Source: Burkholderiaceae bacterium (GTDB taxonomy: Bacteria; Pseudomonadota; Gammaproteobacteria; Burkholderiales; WYBJ01). From it: a DNA stretch of 51,283 bases. The DNA is taken from positions 1-51,283 of the forward strand of contig WYBJ01000158.1 of the NCBI GenBank assembly GCA_011525945.1. The letters run 5' to 3'. This document shows positions 26,188 through 35,451 of the stretch, in pieces (the first letter of the stretch is position 1; the number at the start of each line of letters is the position of its first letter). The notes under the pieces are model-generated. The model was not told the DNA's origin, ran no database searches, and worked only from the letters and a program-made list of their open reading frames with translations. A program made the position numbers and the translations under genes.

Positions 26188-27636
26188 TCACACCCCCGTC
26201 TGCGTCACGAACTTGGAAACCAGATACGCCTCGAGCGCATCCGCCCCGCCTTCGGTGCCGTAACCGGAATCCTTCACCCCGCCGAACGGCACCTCGGGCA
26301 ACGCGAGACCGAAGTGGTTGATCGTCATCATGCCCGTCTCGACCTCGTTCGCCACCGCCGTCGCCGTCTTCGCCGAGCGCGTGAACGCATACGCCGCGAG
26401 CCCATAGGGCAGCCGGTTCGCCTCGGTCACCGCCTCGTCGAAATCGCGGAAGGGATTGAGCATCGCGAGCGGCCCGAACGGCTCTTCGTTCATCGCGCGC
26501 GCCTGCGTCGGCACGCGTGTGAGCACGGTCGGCTCGAAGAAGTTGCCCTTCTCGCCGATGCGGCTCCCGCCCATCTTGCGCTCGGCGCCCGCCTTGAGCG
26601 CATCGTCGACGAACGATTCGATCGCCTTCACGCGCCGGGTGTTGGCGAGCGGCCCCATGGTCGTGCCCTGCTCCAAGCCGTCGCCGACCTTCACTTTGCC
26701 GGCGGCGGCGACGAACTTGTCGACAAAGTCGTCGAACACCTTCTCCTGCACGAGAAAACGGGTCGGCGACACGCACACCTGACCGGCGTTGCGGTACTTT
26801 GCTGCGGCGAGCATCCGGCTCGCCGCATCGATGTCGGCGTCATCGAACACGAGCACCGCGCCATGACCGCCGAGCTCCATGGTCACCCGCTTCATGTGGC
26901 TCCCCGCGAGCGCGGCGAGTTGTTTGCCGACTACCGTTGAGCCGGTGAACGAGATCTTGCGTATGGCCGGGTGCGCGATGAGGTAGCTCGAGATCTCGGC
27001 CGGCACGCCGTAGACGAGGTTCACCACGCCAGGCGGCATGCCGGCATCGACGAACGCACGCACCAGCTCCGCGGGCGATGCCGGCGTCTCCTCCGGACCC
27101 TTGACGATGATCGAGCAGCCGCTCGCAACGGCAGCGCAGAGCTTGCGCACCACCTGGTTGATCGGGAAGTTCCACGGCGTGAAGGCCGCGACCGGGCCGA
27201 CCGGTTCCTTCACCACGAGCTGATAGACGCCGGGCGCGCGCGCCGGGATGACACGCCCATAGGTGCGCCGCGCTTCCTCGGCGAACCAGTCGATGATGTC
27301 GGCGGCGGCGAGCGCTTCCTGCTTTGCTTCGGCCACGGGTTTGCCTTGTTCCATGGTGAGCAGCGGTGCGATCGATTCGGCGCGCGCGCGCATCAACTCG
27401 GCGGCCTTGCGCATCAGCCTGTAGCGATCGAACGCGGCGGTCTTGCGCCAGACGCCGAAACCCTTGCGCGCGGCCTCCAGGGCGCGGTCGAGATCGGGCC
27501 GCTCGGCATGCGCAACACTGCCGATCGCGTCGCCCAAGGCCGGGTTCACGACCGCGAGCGTCTTGCCGGAAGCTGCCTTGCACCAGCTGCCGTCGATGTG
27601 CAGCAGCACTTCGGGATATGCCGGATGGGAGACCAT
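26188..27636 (-). CDS. NAD(P)-dependent succinate-semialdehyde dehydrogenase-type enzyme
   Basis: A 482-residue aldehyde dehydrogenase that oxidises a semialdehyde to the acid. Conserved parts: [46 protein letters not shown], the catalytic Glu in [13 protein letters not shown] and the catalytic Cys in [14 protein letters not shown]. The overall pattern is that of the GabD/SSADH subfamily, but the exact aldehyde cannot be fixed by sequence. It follows the SDR gene by 48 bases and precedes lutA by 32. Start at ATG 27636 matches the family. Confidence 0.9.
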   Translation of the reverse strand: MVSHPAYPEVLLHIDGSWCKAASGKTLAVVNPALGDAIGSVAHAERPDLDRALEAARKGFGVWRKTAAFDRYRLMRKAAELMRARAESIAPLLTMEQGKPVAEAKQEALAAADIIDWFAEEARRTYGRVIPARAPGVYQLVVKEPVGPVAAFTPWNFPINQVVRKLCAAVASGCSIIVKGPEETPASPAELVRAFVDAGMPPGVVNLVYGVPAEISSYLIAHPAIRKISFTGSTVVGKQLAALAGSHMKRVTMELGGHGAVLVFDDADIDAASRMLAAAKYRNAGQVCVSPTRFLVQEKVFDDFVDKFVAAAGKVKVGDGLEQGTTMGPLANTRRVKAIESFVDDALKAGAERKMGGSRIGEKGNFFEPTVLTRVPTQARAMNEEPFGPLAMLNPFRDFDEAVTEANRLPYGLAAYAFTRSAKTATAVANEVETGMMTINHFGLALPEVPFGGVKDSGYGTEGGADALEAYLVSKFVTQTGV

Positions 27637-27684
27637 GAGCGAGTTCCTCTATGTCTGATAGTGAAGTTCGGAATGGATGCGCGA

Positions 27685-28443
27685 TCAGGGCGCGATGGTC
27701 GTGCCGCCGTCGGCGACGATCGTCTGCCCGGTGATGAAGGCGGCGGCATCGGAGGCGAGGAATACGGCCACCCCGCCGATGTCTTTCGGCTCGCCCAGGC
27801 GTCGCAGCGGCGTCATCTGCTCGCGCCGCTTGCGACGCTCCTCGTCCTCCCAGAGCGCGCGCGCGAAGTCGGTCTTGATGAGGCCCGGCAGAATACAGTT
27901 CACGCGCACGTTCTTCGGCCCCCACTCCACAGCGAGCGCCCGGCATAGCCCCGTCTCGGCCGCCTTGGAGGTGCCGTACAGGCCGTTGACGTTGCTGCCG
28001 CGAAGCGCGCCGATGCTGGAAATGATCACGACCGAGCCGCCGCCGCGCTGGGCCATCCGCGGCATCGTCATGTTGGCGAGCCAGAACACGCTCTTCACGT
28101 TGGTGAGCATGATCTTGTCGAAGGCCTCGTCCGAAACCTTGCTGAGCGGCCCGAAAACGGGGTTCGAGGCCGCGTTGCATACGACGACATCGATGCCCCC
28201 CCATTGCGCCAGCGTGCGATCGACCAGGTTCTGCAACTGTGCCTTGTCGCCGACGTTGCACGGCACCGCGATCGCTTCCTGCCCTCGCGCCTGAAACTGC
28301 GCCAGCACCGCCTCGCAGGCATCGGCCTTGCGGCTGGAGATCACGACCCTGGCGCCGGCCTTCGCCATCTCCTCGGCGATCGACTTGCCGATGCCGCGGG
28401 TCGATCCGGTGATCAGGGCGACTCTATCTTTCAGGCTGAACAT
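27685..28443 (-). CDS. Short-chain dehydrogenase/reductase (SDR)
   Basis: A 252-residue classical SDR. The cofactor motif TGSTRGIG is at residues 12-19, the NAG-type motif is CNAAS, the catalytic Ser is in IISSIGALRG, and the Tyr/Lys pair lies in LYGTSKAAE. The C-terminal block ITGQTIVADGGTT is standard for this class. The ATG at 28443 follows GAGGGAGG; upstream in-frame sequence has no family similarity. It probably oxidises a secondary alcohol or reduces a ketone in the same catabolic cluster; the substrate is unknown. Confidence 0.9.
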   Translation of the reverse strand: MFSLKDRVALITGSTRGIGKSIAEEMAKAGARVVISSRKADACEAVLAQFQARGQEAIAVPCNVGDKAQLQNLVDRTLAQWGGIDVVVCNAASNPVFGPLSKVSDEAFDKIMLTNVKSVFWLANMTMPRMAQRGGGSVVIISSIGALRGSNVNGLYGTSKAAETGLCRALAVEWGPKNVRVNCILPGLIKTDFARALWEDEERRKRREQMTPLRRLGEPKDIGGVAVFLASDAAAFITGQTIVADGGTTIAP

Positions 28444-28620
28444 GAACGACCTCCCTCGGGCAACGCGCGCGTTCGCACCGCCTCCATCCGCCGCCCGCGC
28501 TTGATCGGCGCCGACGAAGGTGCCGGGGATGAGCGAGATCAAAGGCGCCGTGCGCGATCTCCCCCGCGCCCGACCCGTCTGCCCGAGGCAAACGGACGAC
28601 GACCATCGCCGCCGGCACGA

Positions 28621-30951
28621 TCATACGCGTGGCGGCACTGGCGCGCTTTCCTCGACGAACTGCGGCGGATCGAAGGCGCTGATCGGGGGCGGCTCGCCCG
28701 CGTAGCGCTCGATCTCGACCAGACAGGTATGTGCGCTCGTACCCTGCGCGAGTTTCGACGTGCCCTTGTCGATCGTGAGAACGTTCGCGTTGCCGTGTTT
28801 GTCGAGCGTGCCGATCTCGCCCGGCACCAGCGGATCGTACCAGGCGCCGGTCGACATCTGCACCACGCCACGCTTGAGCCCCGCTTCGATGCGCACGCCG
28901 GCAAGGCACTGGCCGCGATCGTTGAAAACGCGCACGATGTCTCCGGCATGCAGAGCGCGCGCCGCCGCATCGTCGGGATGGATGCGGATCGGCTCACGAC
29001 CGCGGATCTTGCGCTCGCGGCTGACGGTGCCGTGATCATACTGCGAGTGCAGTTTGGTCGAAGGCTGGCTGGAGATGAGATGCAGCGGGTAGCGCGCAGC
29101 GCGCTCGCCCAGCCACTCGATGGGCTCGAACCACGCCGGATGGCCGGGGCAGTCGGCATAGCCGAAGGAGGCGATGCGCTCGGAGAATATCTCGATCCGT
29201 CCCGACGGCGTGGACAGGCGATGCGCGCGCGGATCGGCGCGAAACGCGCGCAACATGACATTCGGCTCGGCCGGTTTCGGCACTTCGAAACATCCCTCTT
29301 CCCAGAAATCGTCGAAACCCGGCAGCTCGATGCCGTAGCGGTCGGCGCGCTCGCGCGACGCTTCGTAGAGGTAGCGCAACCACCCGGCCGCGTCTCTGTT
29401 CTCGGTGAACGCGCGATGCGTTCCGATGCGCCGCGAGATCTCGGCGAAGATGGTGTAATCGTCGCGCGCTTCACCCGGCGCCTCGGCCGCCTTTTTCATC
29501 GCGATCATGTAGCGGTCGCGTCCGGTCGAGCCGATATCGTTGCGCTCGAGCGAGTTCGTCGCCGGCAGGACGATGTCGGCATGCTTGGCTGCCGAGGTCC
29601 AGAACTGCTCGTGGATGACGATCGTCTCGGGCTTGCGCCAGGCTGCGATCAGCCGGTTCAGATCCTGCTGGTGGTGAAACGGATTGCCGCCACACCAGTA
29701 AACGAGCCGGATGTCGGGATAGATGCGCTCGGCGCCGTTGAAGTCGTACTTGCCCCCGGGATCGAGCAGCATGTCGGAGATGCGCGCAACCGGGATCGGC
29801 GTCTTCACCGCGTTGATGCCCTGCGGCAGCACCGGCCCGGAATACGCGTGGGCATCCGCACCTTCGGCGTTAACCGGGCCGTAGCCGAGGGCGAATCCGC
29901 CGCCCGGCAACCCGATCTGCCCCAGCATCGCCGCCAGCGCCACCGTCAGCCAGTACGGCTGCTCGCCATGATCGGCACGCTGCAGCGACCAGGCGGTGGT
30001 GATCATGCTGCGGTTGGCCGCGAGCCGCCGCGCAAGATCGACGATGGTGTCGGCCGGCACGTCGCAGATCGGTGCCGCCCATGCGGCGTCCTTCGCCGCC
30101 CCGTCGGCCTCTCCCATGAGATAGGCACGCAAGCGTTCGAAGCCGACGCAATGCGTGGCGAGGAAATCTTCGTCGTGGCGGCCCTCCGCGACCAGCGTGT
30201 GCGCCAGCGCCAGCATGAAGGCGGCATCGGTGTTCGGCCGGATCGGGATCCACTCGACCGCGCGCGTGGTCGCCAAGTCGCTCTTCACCGGGCTCACGTT
30301 GACGAGCGCAACGCCCGCTGCGGCCAGCCGGCGCAGCCACATACCCACCTCGTGCTGCGACGCGCCGCCCGAATTCACCTGGGTGTTGCGCAATGGCACG
30401 CCGCCGAACGCAAGGAACAGCTTGCAGTGCTGCTCGAGCACGGTCCACGGCGTGTGCTGAGCGCGCAACTCATCCATGTCACCGACGATATGCGGCAGCA
30501 GCGTACGCGCGGCACCGAGACTGTAGGTGCCGACGTGCGCGACGTAGCCGCCGGCGCAGTTCATGAAGCGGTGCACCTGGCTTTGCGCGTGGTGAAAACG
30601 GCCCGCACTCGACCAGCCATACGAGCCGGCGAAAATGGCCGAATTGCCGAAGGTCTTGCGCACCCGGTCGACCTCGGCCGCGACCAGATCGAGCGCTCGT
30701 TCCCACGACACCTGCACGAACGGCTCGGCGCCGCGCCGCTGCGTCGCCGAGCCGGGCCCGCCTTCGAGCCAGCTCTTGCGCACGGCCGGGCGCAGCACGC
30801 GCGTGGGCGATGTCAATGCCCCGGGGATCGCGTTGCCGATGGGCGAGGGCTGCGGATCGTGCTTGAACGGTTTCAGCCGCGCCACGCGCCCGTTTTCGAC
30901 CTCGACTTCGTACACGCCCCAATGGGTCGAGGTGAGCAGCGGTGCATTCAT
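28621..30951 (-). CDS. Molybdopterin-dependent oxidoreductase, BisC/TorA-like
   Basis: A 776-residue enzyme of the DMSO-reductase superfamily, closest in pattern and length to cytoplasmic biotin-sulfoxide reductase. The Mo ligand should be Ser110 in AGSYGWSSAGRFHH. Other features are LFLAFGGVPLRNTQVNSGG, IHEQFWTSAAKHADIVLPATNSLERND and the C-terminal molybdopterin-binding segment SQPSTKLHSQYDHG. There is no twin-arginine signal and no N-terminal 4Fe-4S cysteine motif, both consistent with a BisC-type enzyme that takes electrons from NADPH or a small carrier. It stands 177 bases upstream of the SDR gene. The physiological substrate (an S- or N-oxide, or another acceptor) is unknown. Confidence 0.87.
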   Translation of the reverse strand: MNAPLLTSTHWGVYEVEVENGRVARLKPFKHDPQPSPIGNAIPGALTSPTRVLRPAVRKSWLEGGPGSATQRRGAEPFVQVSWERALDLVAAEVDRVRKTFGNSAIFAGSYGWSSAGRFHHAQSQVHRFMNCAGGYVAHVGTYSLGAARTLLPHIVGDMDELRAQHTPWTVLEQHCKLFLAFGGVPLRNTQVNSGGASQHEVGMWLRRLAAAGVALVNVSPVKSDLATTRAVEWIPIRPNTDAAFMLALAHTLVAEGRHDEDFLATHCVGFERLRAYLMGEADGAAKDAAWAAPICDVPADTIVDLARRLAANRSMITTAWSLQRADHGEQPYWLTVALAAMLGQIGLPGGGFALGYGPVNAEGADAHAYSGPVLPQGINAVKTPIPVARISDMLLDPGGKYDFNGAERIYPDIRLVYWCGGNPFHHQQDLNRLIAAWRKPETIVIHEQFWTSAAKHADIVLPATNSLERNDIGSTGRDRYMIAMKKAAEAPGEARDDYTIFAEISRRIGTHRAFTENRDAAGWLRYLYEASRERADRYGIELPGFDDFWEEGCFEVPKPAEPNVMLRAFRADPRAHRLSTPSGRIEIFSERIASFGYADCPGHPAWFEPIEWLGERAARYPLHLISSQPSTKLHSQYDHGTVSRERKIRGREPIRIHPDDAAARALHAGDIVRVFNDRGQCLAGVRIEAGLKRGVVQMSTGAWYDPLVPGEIGTLDKHGNANVLTIDKGTSKLAQGTSAHTCLVEIERYAGEPPPISAFDPPQFVEESAPVPPRV

Positions 30952-31099
30952 GAAGCAAGGCTCCTTCGGCGAACCGGGACGGGAAACGAGCGCGTGCGTG
31001 AAACGCGAGTATTGAGGGTTCGCCGCCGCCGGTCAACCGACCTGGCGCGGTGCCATTGCGTTACCCGGCTAGCGCTTGAAACCGCAGATCGGGCAAGTC

Positions 31100-32170
31100 T
31101 CAACCCGCAGCACGCTGCCGTGGCTGCATGGACGCGCGCTCCCACACGCGCCGCACCGCCGCAACCGCCTGCTCCACTTCCGCCGGGCCGATATGCCGAT
31201 GGGTGACAAAGCGCAGCTGCGTGCGCCCGTAGTCGCTGGTCGCGACACCCTCGGCCGCGAGCTCCTCGACCCAGCGTCTGGCCGCGCGGCCGCTGCCCGA
31301 GATGTCGGCCCGCACGATGTTGGTCTCGATCGACTCCGGATCGACCAGGCTCGCATCGATCTGATGAAAGCCTTCGGCAAGCAGACGCGCGTTGGCGTGA
31401 TCATCGCGCAGCCGCTCGACCATGGATTCGAGCGCAACGATCCCGGCCGCCGCAACGATCCCGGACTGACGCATGGCGCCGCCCAGCATGCGGCGGAAAT
31501 GGCGCGCGCGCTCGATGAACGCGGAACTGCCGCAAAGGAGCGAACCGACCGGCGCGCTCAACGCCTTGGAGACGCAAAAGCAGACCGTATCGGCGTGCAC
31601 CGCGATCTTGTCGGCCGAAACATCGAGCGCGACCGCGGCGTTGAAGATGCGCGCACCATCCAGATGCACCTTGGCGCCGTTCTGTCTTGCGATGCGGGCG
31701 ACCGCGGCCATGTGATCGAGCGGCAGCACCGCGCCGCCGGCGGTGTTGTGCGTGGTCTCCATGCACACCAGCGCCGGTGCGAGTTGCTTGGAGGCGAGCC
31801 CCGATTCGAATGCGAACTCGAGCGCAGTCACGTCCATGGCGCCGCGTGTGCCGGGGATCGGTCGATAGAACAAGCCACCGAGCAGTGACAGACCCGAATT
31901 CTCGTAGCTGATGATATGCGCGGTGCGCTCCAGCAGCACTTCGGCGCCGCGGCCGGTATGGGTGAGAAGCGAGCAGAGATTGGCCATGGTCCCGCTCGGT
32001 AGATACAACGCCGCCTGCTTGCCGACCTTGGCGGCCGCCAAGGCTTCGAGCCTGCGAACCGTCGGATCGCCTTCACGCCCGTCGTCGCCCAGCTCGGCGC
32101 GGTGCATCGCTTCCTGCATCGCTTCCGTTGGCCGGGTAACCGTATCGCTTCTGAGATCGATGGGTGCCAT
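31100..32170 (-). CDS. Low-specificity L-threonine aldolase family enzyme
   Basis: A 356-residue PLP-dependent enzyme cleaving beta-hydroxy-amino acids to glycine and an aldehyde. It begins APIDLRSDTVTRPT, the family N terminus, and has LGDDGREGDPTVRRLE, ALYLPSGTMANLCSL, METTHNTAGGAVLPL, VHLDGARIFNAAVAL and the PLP Lys in CFCVSKALSAPVGS. ATG 32170 is used; upstream codons lack family similarity. The gene is divergent from the UbiD gene across a 199-base region containing a hairpin and a TATAAT box. The exact stereospecificity is not deducible. Confidence 0.92.
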   Translation of the reverse strand: MAPIDLRSDTVTRPTEAMQEAMHRAELGDDGREGDPTVRRLEALAAAKVGKQAALYLPSGTMANLCSLLTHTGRGAEVLLERTAHIISYENSGLSLLGGLFYRPIPGTRGAMDVTALEFAFESGLASKQLAPALVCMETTHNTAGGAVLPLDHMAAVARIARQNGAKVHLDGARIFNAAVALDVSADKIAVHADTVCFCVSKALSAPVGSLLCGSSAFIERARHFRRMLGGAMRQSGIVAAAGIVALESMVERLRDDHANARLLAEGFHQIDASLVDPESIETNIVRADISGSGRAARRWVEELAAEGVATSDYGRTQLRFVTHRHIGPAEVEQAVAAVRRVWERASMQPRQRAAG

Positions 32171-32279
32171 TGACGCTCCTTGTCGCCCTCTTTGCACGGG
32201 TGCCGATGCAGGCGCTGAGCGCCCCGAGGGAATGCGTAAGCATGCCCGAAGGCGGGCCGACGGTCGAGTACGAGTACGA

Positions 32280-32303
32280 CGGTGCGGCGATGCTGCCGCA
32301 CCG
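32280..32303. promoter_or_regulatory. Inverted repeat between threonine aldolase and ubiD genes
   Basis: A perfect 9-bp inverted repeat with a 6-base loop (CGGTGCGGC, GATGCT, GCCGCACCG). It lies about 30 bases upstream of the TATAAT box serving the ubiD gene and 110 bases from the start of the divergent threonine aldolase gene. It could be an operator or an RNA hairpin; no T-run follows, so a terminator is unlikely. Confidence 0.4.
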
Positions 32304-32333
32304 GAGGACGAGTCGGCGAGGACGGTGCGCCGC

Positions 32334-32339
32334 TATAAT
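32334..32339 (+). promoter_or_regulatory. Likely -10 box of the ubiD operon
   Basis: A perfect TATAAT, rare in such GC-rich DNA, 30 bases upstream of the ubiD ATG at 32370. No good -35 hexamer is visible at 15-19 bases, so transcription may need an activator. The inverted repeat at 32280-32303 sits where an activator could bind. Confidence 0.5.
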
Positions 32340-32369
32340 CGGATCGCCGCTCGCCCCTTCGAGAACGAC

Positions 32370-34004
32370 ATGCCGACATGCCCGAACCGCGGCTATCCTG
32401 ACCTGCACGAGCATCTGCGTACGCTTCGGGCGCGCGGACTGCTGCTCGAGATCGACCGTCCGATCGACAAGGATACGGAGATGCACCCGCTGGTGCGCTG
32501 GCAGTTCGTCGGCGGGATCGAGGAGCACGAGCGCAAGGCGTTTCTGTTCACACACGTCATCGACGGCCGCGGGCGCAGGTATCGATTCCCGGTCGTGGTC
32601 GGTGCATTGGCGGGCAACCGCGCGATCTATTGCGCCGGCATGCAGCTCGAAGAGAACGAGATCAATGCACGTTGGGAACATGCCGTTGCCAACCCCATTG
32701 CGCCGCGTGTGCTGGCCGAAGCGCCGTGCCAGGAAGTTGTCATCGAGGGGGCCGATCTTCAAGGCGAAGGCCGCGGGCTCGACATGCTGCCGATCCCCAT
32801 ATCCACGCCCGGGTTCGACAGCGCCCCCACGCTCACGGCTACCAACGTCATAACCCGCGATCCCGAAACCGGCGTGCAGAATCACGGCACTTATCGCGCC
32901 GGGCTGAAGGCCTCGGATCGGCTGGTGGTGCGCATGGCGACCCGCGTCGGCGGCGCGGGCGGCTACCAGCACTACCTCAAGCACCGCAGCCGCGGCGACA
33001 AGACCATGCCGTGCGCGATCGTGCTCGGCGCGCCGCCGTGCGTGGCCATGGTGGCGCCGCAGAAGATGCCGCTGGACGTGGACGAGATCGGTATCGCGGG
33101 CGGGCTCGCGGGAGCGCCGATCAACGTCGTACGCGCGCATAGCGTCGATCTGCTGGTGCCGGCCGAGGCGGAGATCGTGATCGAAGGGCTGCTCGATACC
33201 GAGTTGCTCGAGCCCGAAGGACCGTTCGGCGAATCGCACGGTCACGTTGCGCTGGAGGAGTACAACATCCCGATGCGGGTGACCGCCATTACGCATCGCA
33301 AGGATGCGATCGTCGCCTCCTACATCAGCCAGGTGACGCCGAGCGAATCGAGCGCGATGAAGCGTGTGGCGTACGAGCCGATGTTCCTTGCCCACCTGCA
33401 GAAGACGCTCGGCATTCGTGCCGTGACGCGCGTGACGCTGCACGAGCGCATGACCGCGCTGCGACGCATCGCCATCGTCACCGTCAAGCGCGGCGCGGCG
33501 CGCAGCGAAGTCTGGCGCGCCCTCTACGGCGTGAGCGCGTTTCGCGCCGACTGCGGCAAGATTTGCGTCGCGGTGAACGAGGACATCGACCCGGACAATT
33601 CGGATGCGCTGCTGTGGGCGATCGCGTTTCGCATGAATCCGGTCAAGGATCTGCAGATACTGCCTTACCGCAGCCCCGGTCACGGCCCCGAACGCGAACA
33701 CGAAGCCGGCGACGAGACCGACGCGACGTTGCTGATCGACGCGACCATGAAGGAAGTGCTGCCGCCGCTCGCGTTGCCCAAGCGCGAGCATATGCAGCGC
33801 GCCATGGACATCTGGCACGAGTTGGGGTTGCCGCGACTGCGCCCGCAATCGCCCTGGTTCGGCAGCCCCGAGGGCGACTGGTTGCCGCAGTGGGATCACG
33901 CCGCGGCGCGCGCGGCGAGCGGGCGCTACCTGGAGAACGGCCGCGCCAGCGAGCGTCTGCAGCGCGGCGGCCTCAAGCCCGAAACCCGCTTCGTTCCCGA
34001 GTAG
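32370..34004 (+). CDS. UbiD-family decarboxylase
   Basis: A 544-residue member of the UbiD family, which uses prenylated FMN to (de)carboxylate aromatic or alpha,beta-unsaturated acids. Typical regions: YPDLHEHLRTLRARGLLLEI at the start, VQNHGTYRAGLKASDRLVVRM, MPCAIVLGAPPCVAMVAP, and EGPFGESHGHV, which holds part of the conserved Glu/Arg catalytic set; RADCGKICVAVNEDIDPDNSDALLWA follows. The ATG at 32370 begins the family N terminus; the frame is open upstream without similarity. No UbiX-type flavin prenyltransferase is in the window. It begins a run with alpha-hydroxy-acid oxidase and HyuAB; the substrate is unknown. Confidence 0.9.
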   Translation: MPTCPNRGYPDLHEHLRTLRARGLLLEIDRPIDKDTEMHPLVRWQFVGGIEEHERKAFLFTHVIDGRGRRYRFPVVVGALAGNRAIYCAGMQLEENEINARWEHAVANPIAPRVLAEAPCQEVVIEGADLQGEGRGLDMLPIPISTPGFDSAPTLTATNVITRDPETGVQNHGTYRAGLKASDRLVVRMATRVGGAGGYQHYLKHRSRGDKTMPCAIVLGAPPCVAMVAPQKMPLDVDEIGIAGGLAGAPINVVRAHSVDLLVPAEAEIVIEGLLDTELLEPEGPFGESHGHVALEEYNIPMRVTAITHRKDAIVASYISQVTPSESSAMKRVAYEPMFLAHLQKTLGIRAVTRVTLHERMTALRRIAIVTVKRGAARSEVWRALYGVSAFRADCGKICVAVNEDIDPDNSDALLWAIAFRMNPVKDLQILPYRSPGHGPEREHEAGDETDATLLIDATMKEVLPPLALPKREHMQRAMDIWHELGLPRLRPQSPWFGSPEGDWLPQWDHAAARAASGRYLENGRASERLQRGGLKPETRFVPE

Positions 34005-34028
34005 ACAGGGACGGCACAAGGAGGCGTC

Positions 34029-35303
34029 ATGGCAAACGGTGGTCGAGGGTCCGGGGCAGCGGCGGATGCGCGCGTCGTCGCGCCGGTCGCCGAGGATACA
34101 CTCGGATGGCGCGACAAGCGCACGCTACCCAGGCACCTGCGCGACATGCTGGCGCTGGACGATTTCGAGACCGTCGCGCGCCGGCGCCTGCCGCGTCCGA
34201 TCTACGGCTACGTCTCGGGCGGCGTCGAGACCAATGCGTCGCTGCGCGCGAACCGCGCGGCGTTCGACGACATCGCGTTCGTACCGAAGATGCTCGTCGA
34301 CACCTCGATGCGTTCGGCAGCGACGACGCTGTTCGGTCACACCTATGCCGCGCCGTTCGGGCTCGCGCCGATGGGCGGATCGTCGCTTGCCGCCTACCAG
34401 GGCGACATCGTGCTCGCGCGCGTCGCTGCGCAAGCCAACCTGCCGATGATCACCAGCGGCGCCTCATTGACCGCGCTGGAGAAAGTAAAGCAAGCCGGCC
34501 GCACGTCTTGGTTCCAGGCCTATCTTTCCCACGAGACCCCGGTCATCAGCGCCCTGCTGGAACGCGTCGCCCGGGCCGGTTTCGAGACGCTGGTGCTCAC
34601 CTTGGATGTGCAGGTGCCGTCGAACCGTGAGAACAACGTGAGGAGCGGCTACAACGCGCCGCTCAGACCGACGCCGCGGCTTGCCTGGGATTGTCTGACC
34701 CGACCGCGCTGGCTGTGCGGCATGTTCCTGCGCACGCTCATCACCCAGGGCATGCCGCATTTCGAGAACATGGGTCCGCGCACACCGCTCATCTCCGCCA
34801 CCGGCGTGCGCACCAGCGGCCGCCGCGACAAGCTCGCCTGGAAACACGTCGAGCTGATGCGCCGTCTCTGGCGAGGCCGGCTCGTGCTCAAGGGTGTCCT
34901 GGACCCCGAGGATGCGCGCTTGGCGCGCGAAAGCGGCGTCGACGGCGTGATCGTGTCCAACCACGGCGGGCGCCAGCTCGACGGTGCGGTGGCGCCGTTG
35001 CGGGCGCTGCCCGGCGTCAAGGCGCAGGCCGGCGACATGACGGTCATGATGGACAGCGGGGTGCGGCGCGGCACCGACGTGCTCAAGGCGCTCGCGCTCG
35101 GCGCGCAGTTCGTCTTCATCGGCCGCCCGTTCCTCTACGCCGCCGTGGTCGCGGGCGACGAAGGGGTCGCACACGCGATCAGGCTGCTGCGCGAGGAGAT
35201 CGACCGCGACATGGCCCTGCTCGGCCTCCCGTCTCTGACCGACATGGGTCCGCAGCGCTTGACAGCGGCCAAGGGCGGCGAGTTTCTTCCGCGGCGCGAT
35301 TGA
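34029..35303 (+). CDS. FMN-dependent alpha-hydroxy-acid oxidase/dehydrogenase
   Basis: A 424-residue member of the lactate/glycolate oxidase family. The N terminus to about residue 35 is a variable leader, then RRRLPRPIYGYVSGGVETNAS begins the TIM barrel. FMN- and substrate-binding features: FGLAPMGGSSLAAYQGDIVLA, LVLTLDVQVPSNRENNVRSG, LVLKGVLDPEDARLA and the catalytic SNHGGRQLDGA, where His and Arg act on the hydroxy acid. It converts an L-2-hydroxyacid to a 2-oxoacid, with oxygen or quinone as acceptor. The start ATG at 34029 follows AGGAGG 24 bases after the ubiD stop, so the two genes are one unit. Confidence 0.92.
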   Translation: MANGGRGSGAAADARVVAPVAEDTLGWRDKRTLPRHLRDMLALDDFETVARRRLPRPIYGYVSGGVETNASLRANRAAFDDIAFVPKMLVDTSMRSAATTLFGHTYAAPFGLAPMGGSSLAAYQGDIVLARVAAQANLPMITSGASLTALEKVKQAGRTSWFQAYLSHETPVISALLERVARAGFETLVLTLDVQVPSNRENNVRSGYNAPLRPTPRLAWDCLTRPRWLCGMFLRTLITQGMPHFENMGPRTPLISATGVRTSGRRDKLAWKHVELMRRLWRGRLVLKGVLDPEDARLARESGVDGVIVSNHGGRQLDGAVAPLRALPGVKAQAGDMTVMMDSGVRRGTDVLKALALGAQFVFIGRPFLYAAVVAGDEGVAHAIRLLREEIDRDMALLGLPSLTDMGPQRLTAAKGGEFLPRRD

Positions 35304-35451
35304 AGACTCACCGATCGCCCGCTCTGCCTGGCCCGGTTGCGGTTCCGCGCCGCCCGATCGGGCCTGCGTTGCCGGGAACCGAGGCGCCCGCGAACATCCG
35401 CCTCGCAATGCGAGGGCATGGCGCGGGCGGCAAGCCGGACGAGAAGCAGGG

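Noticed and set aside
28204-31206. A 1000-codon open frame on the plus strand opposite the molybdoenzyme gene
   Set aside because: Its product is Arg/His-rich and has no domain features; the opposite strand encodes an intact known enzyme. High GC content leaves long shadow frames.
32073-34019. A 648-codon minus-strand frame opposite UbiD
   Set aside because: Shadow of the UbiD gene; composition and lack of any family feature argue against coding.
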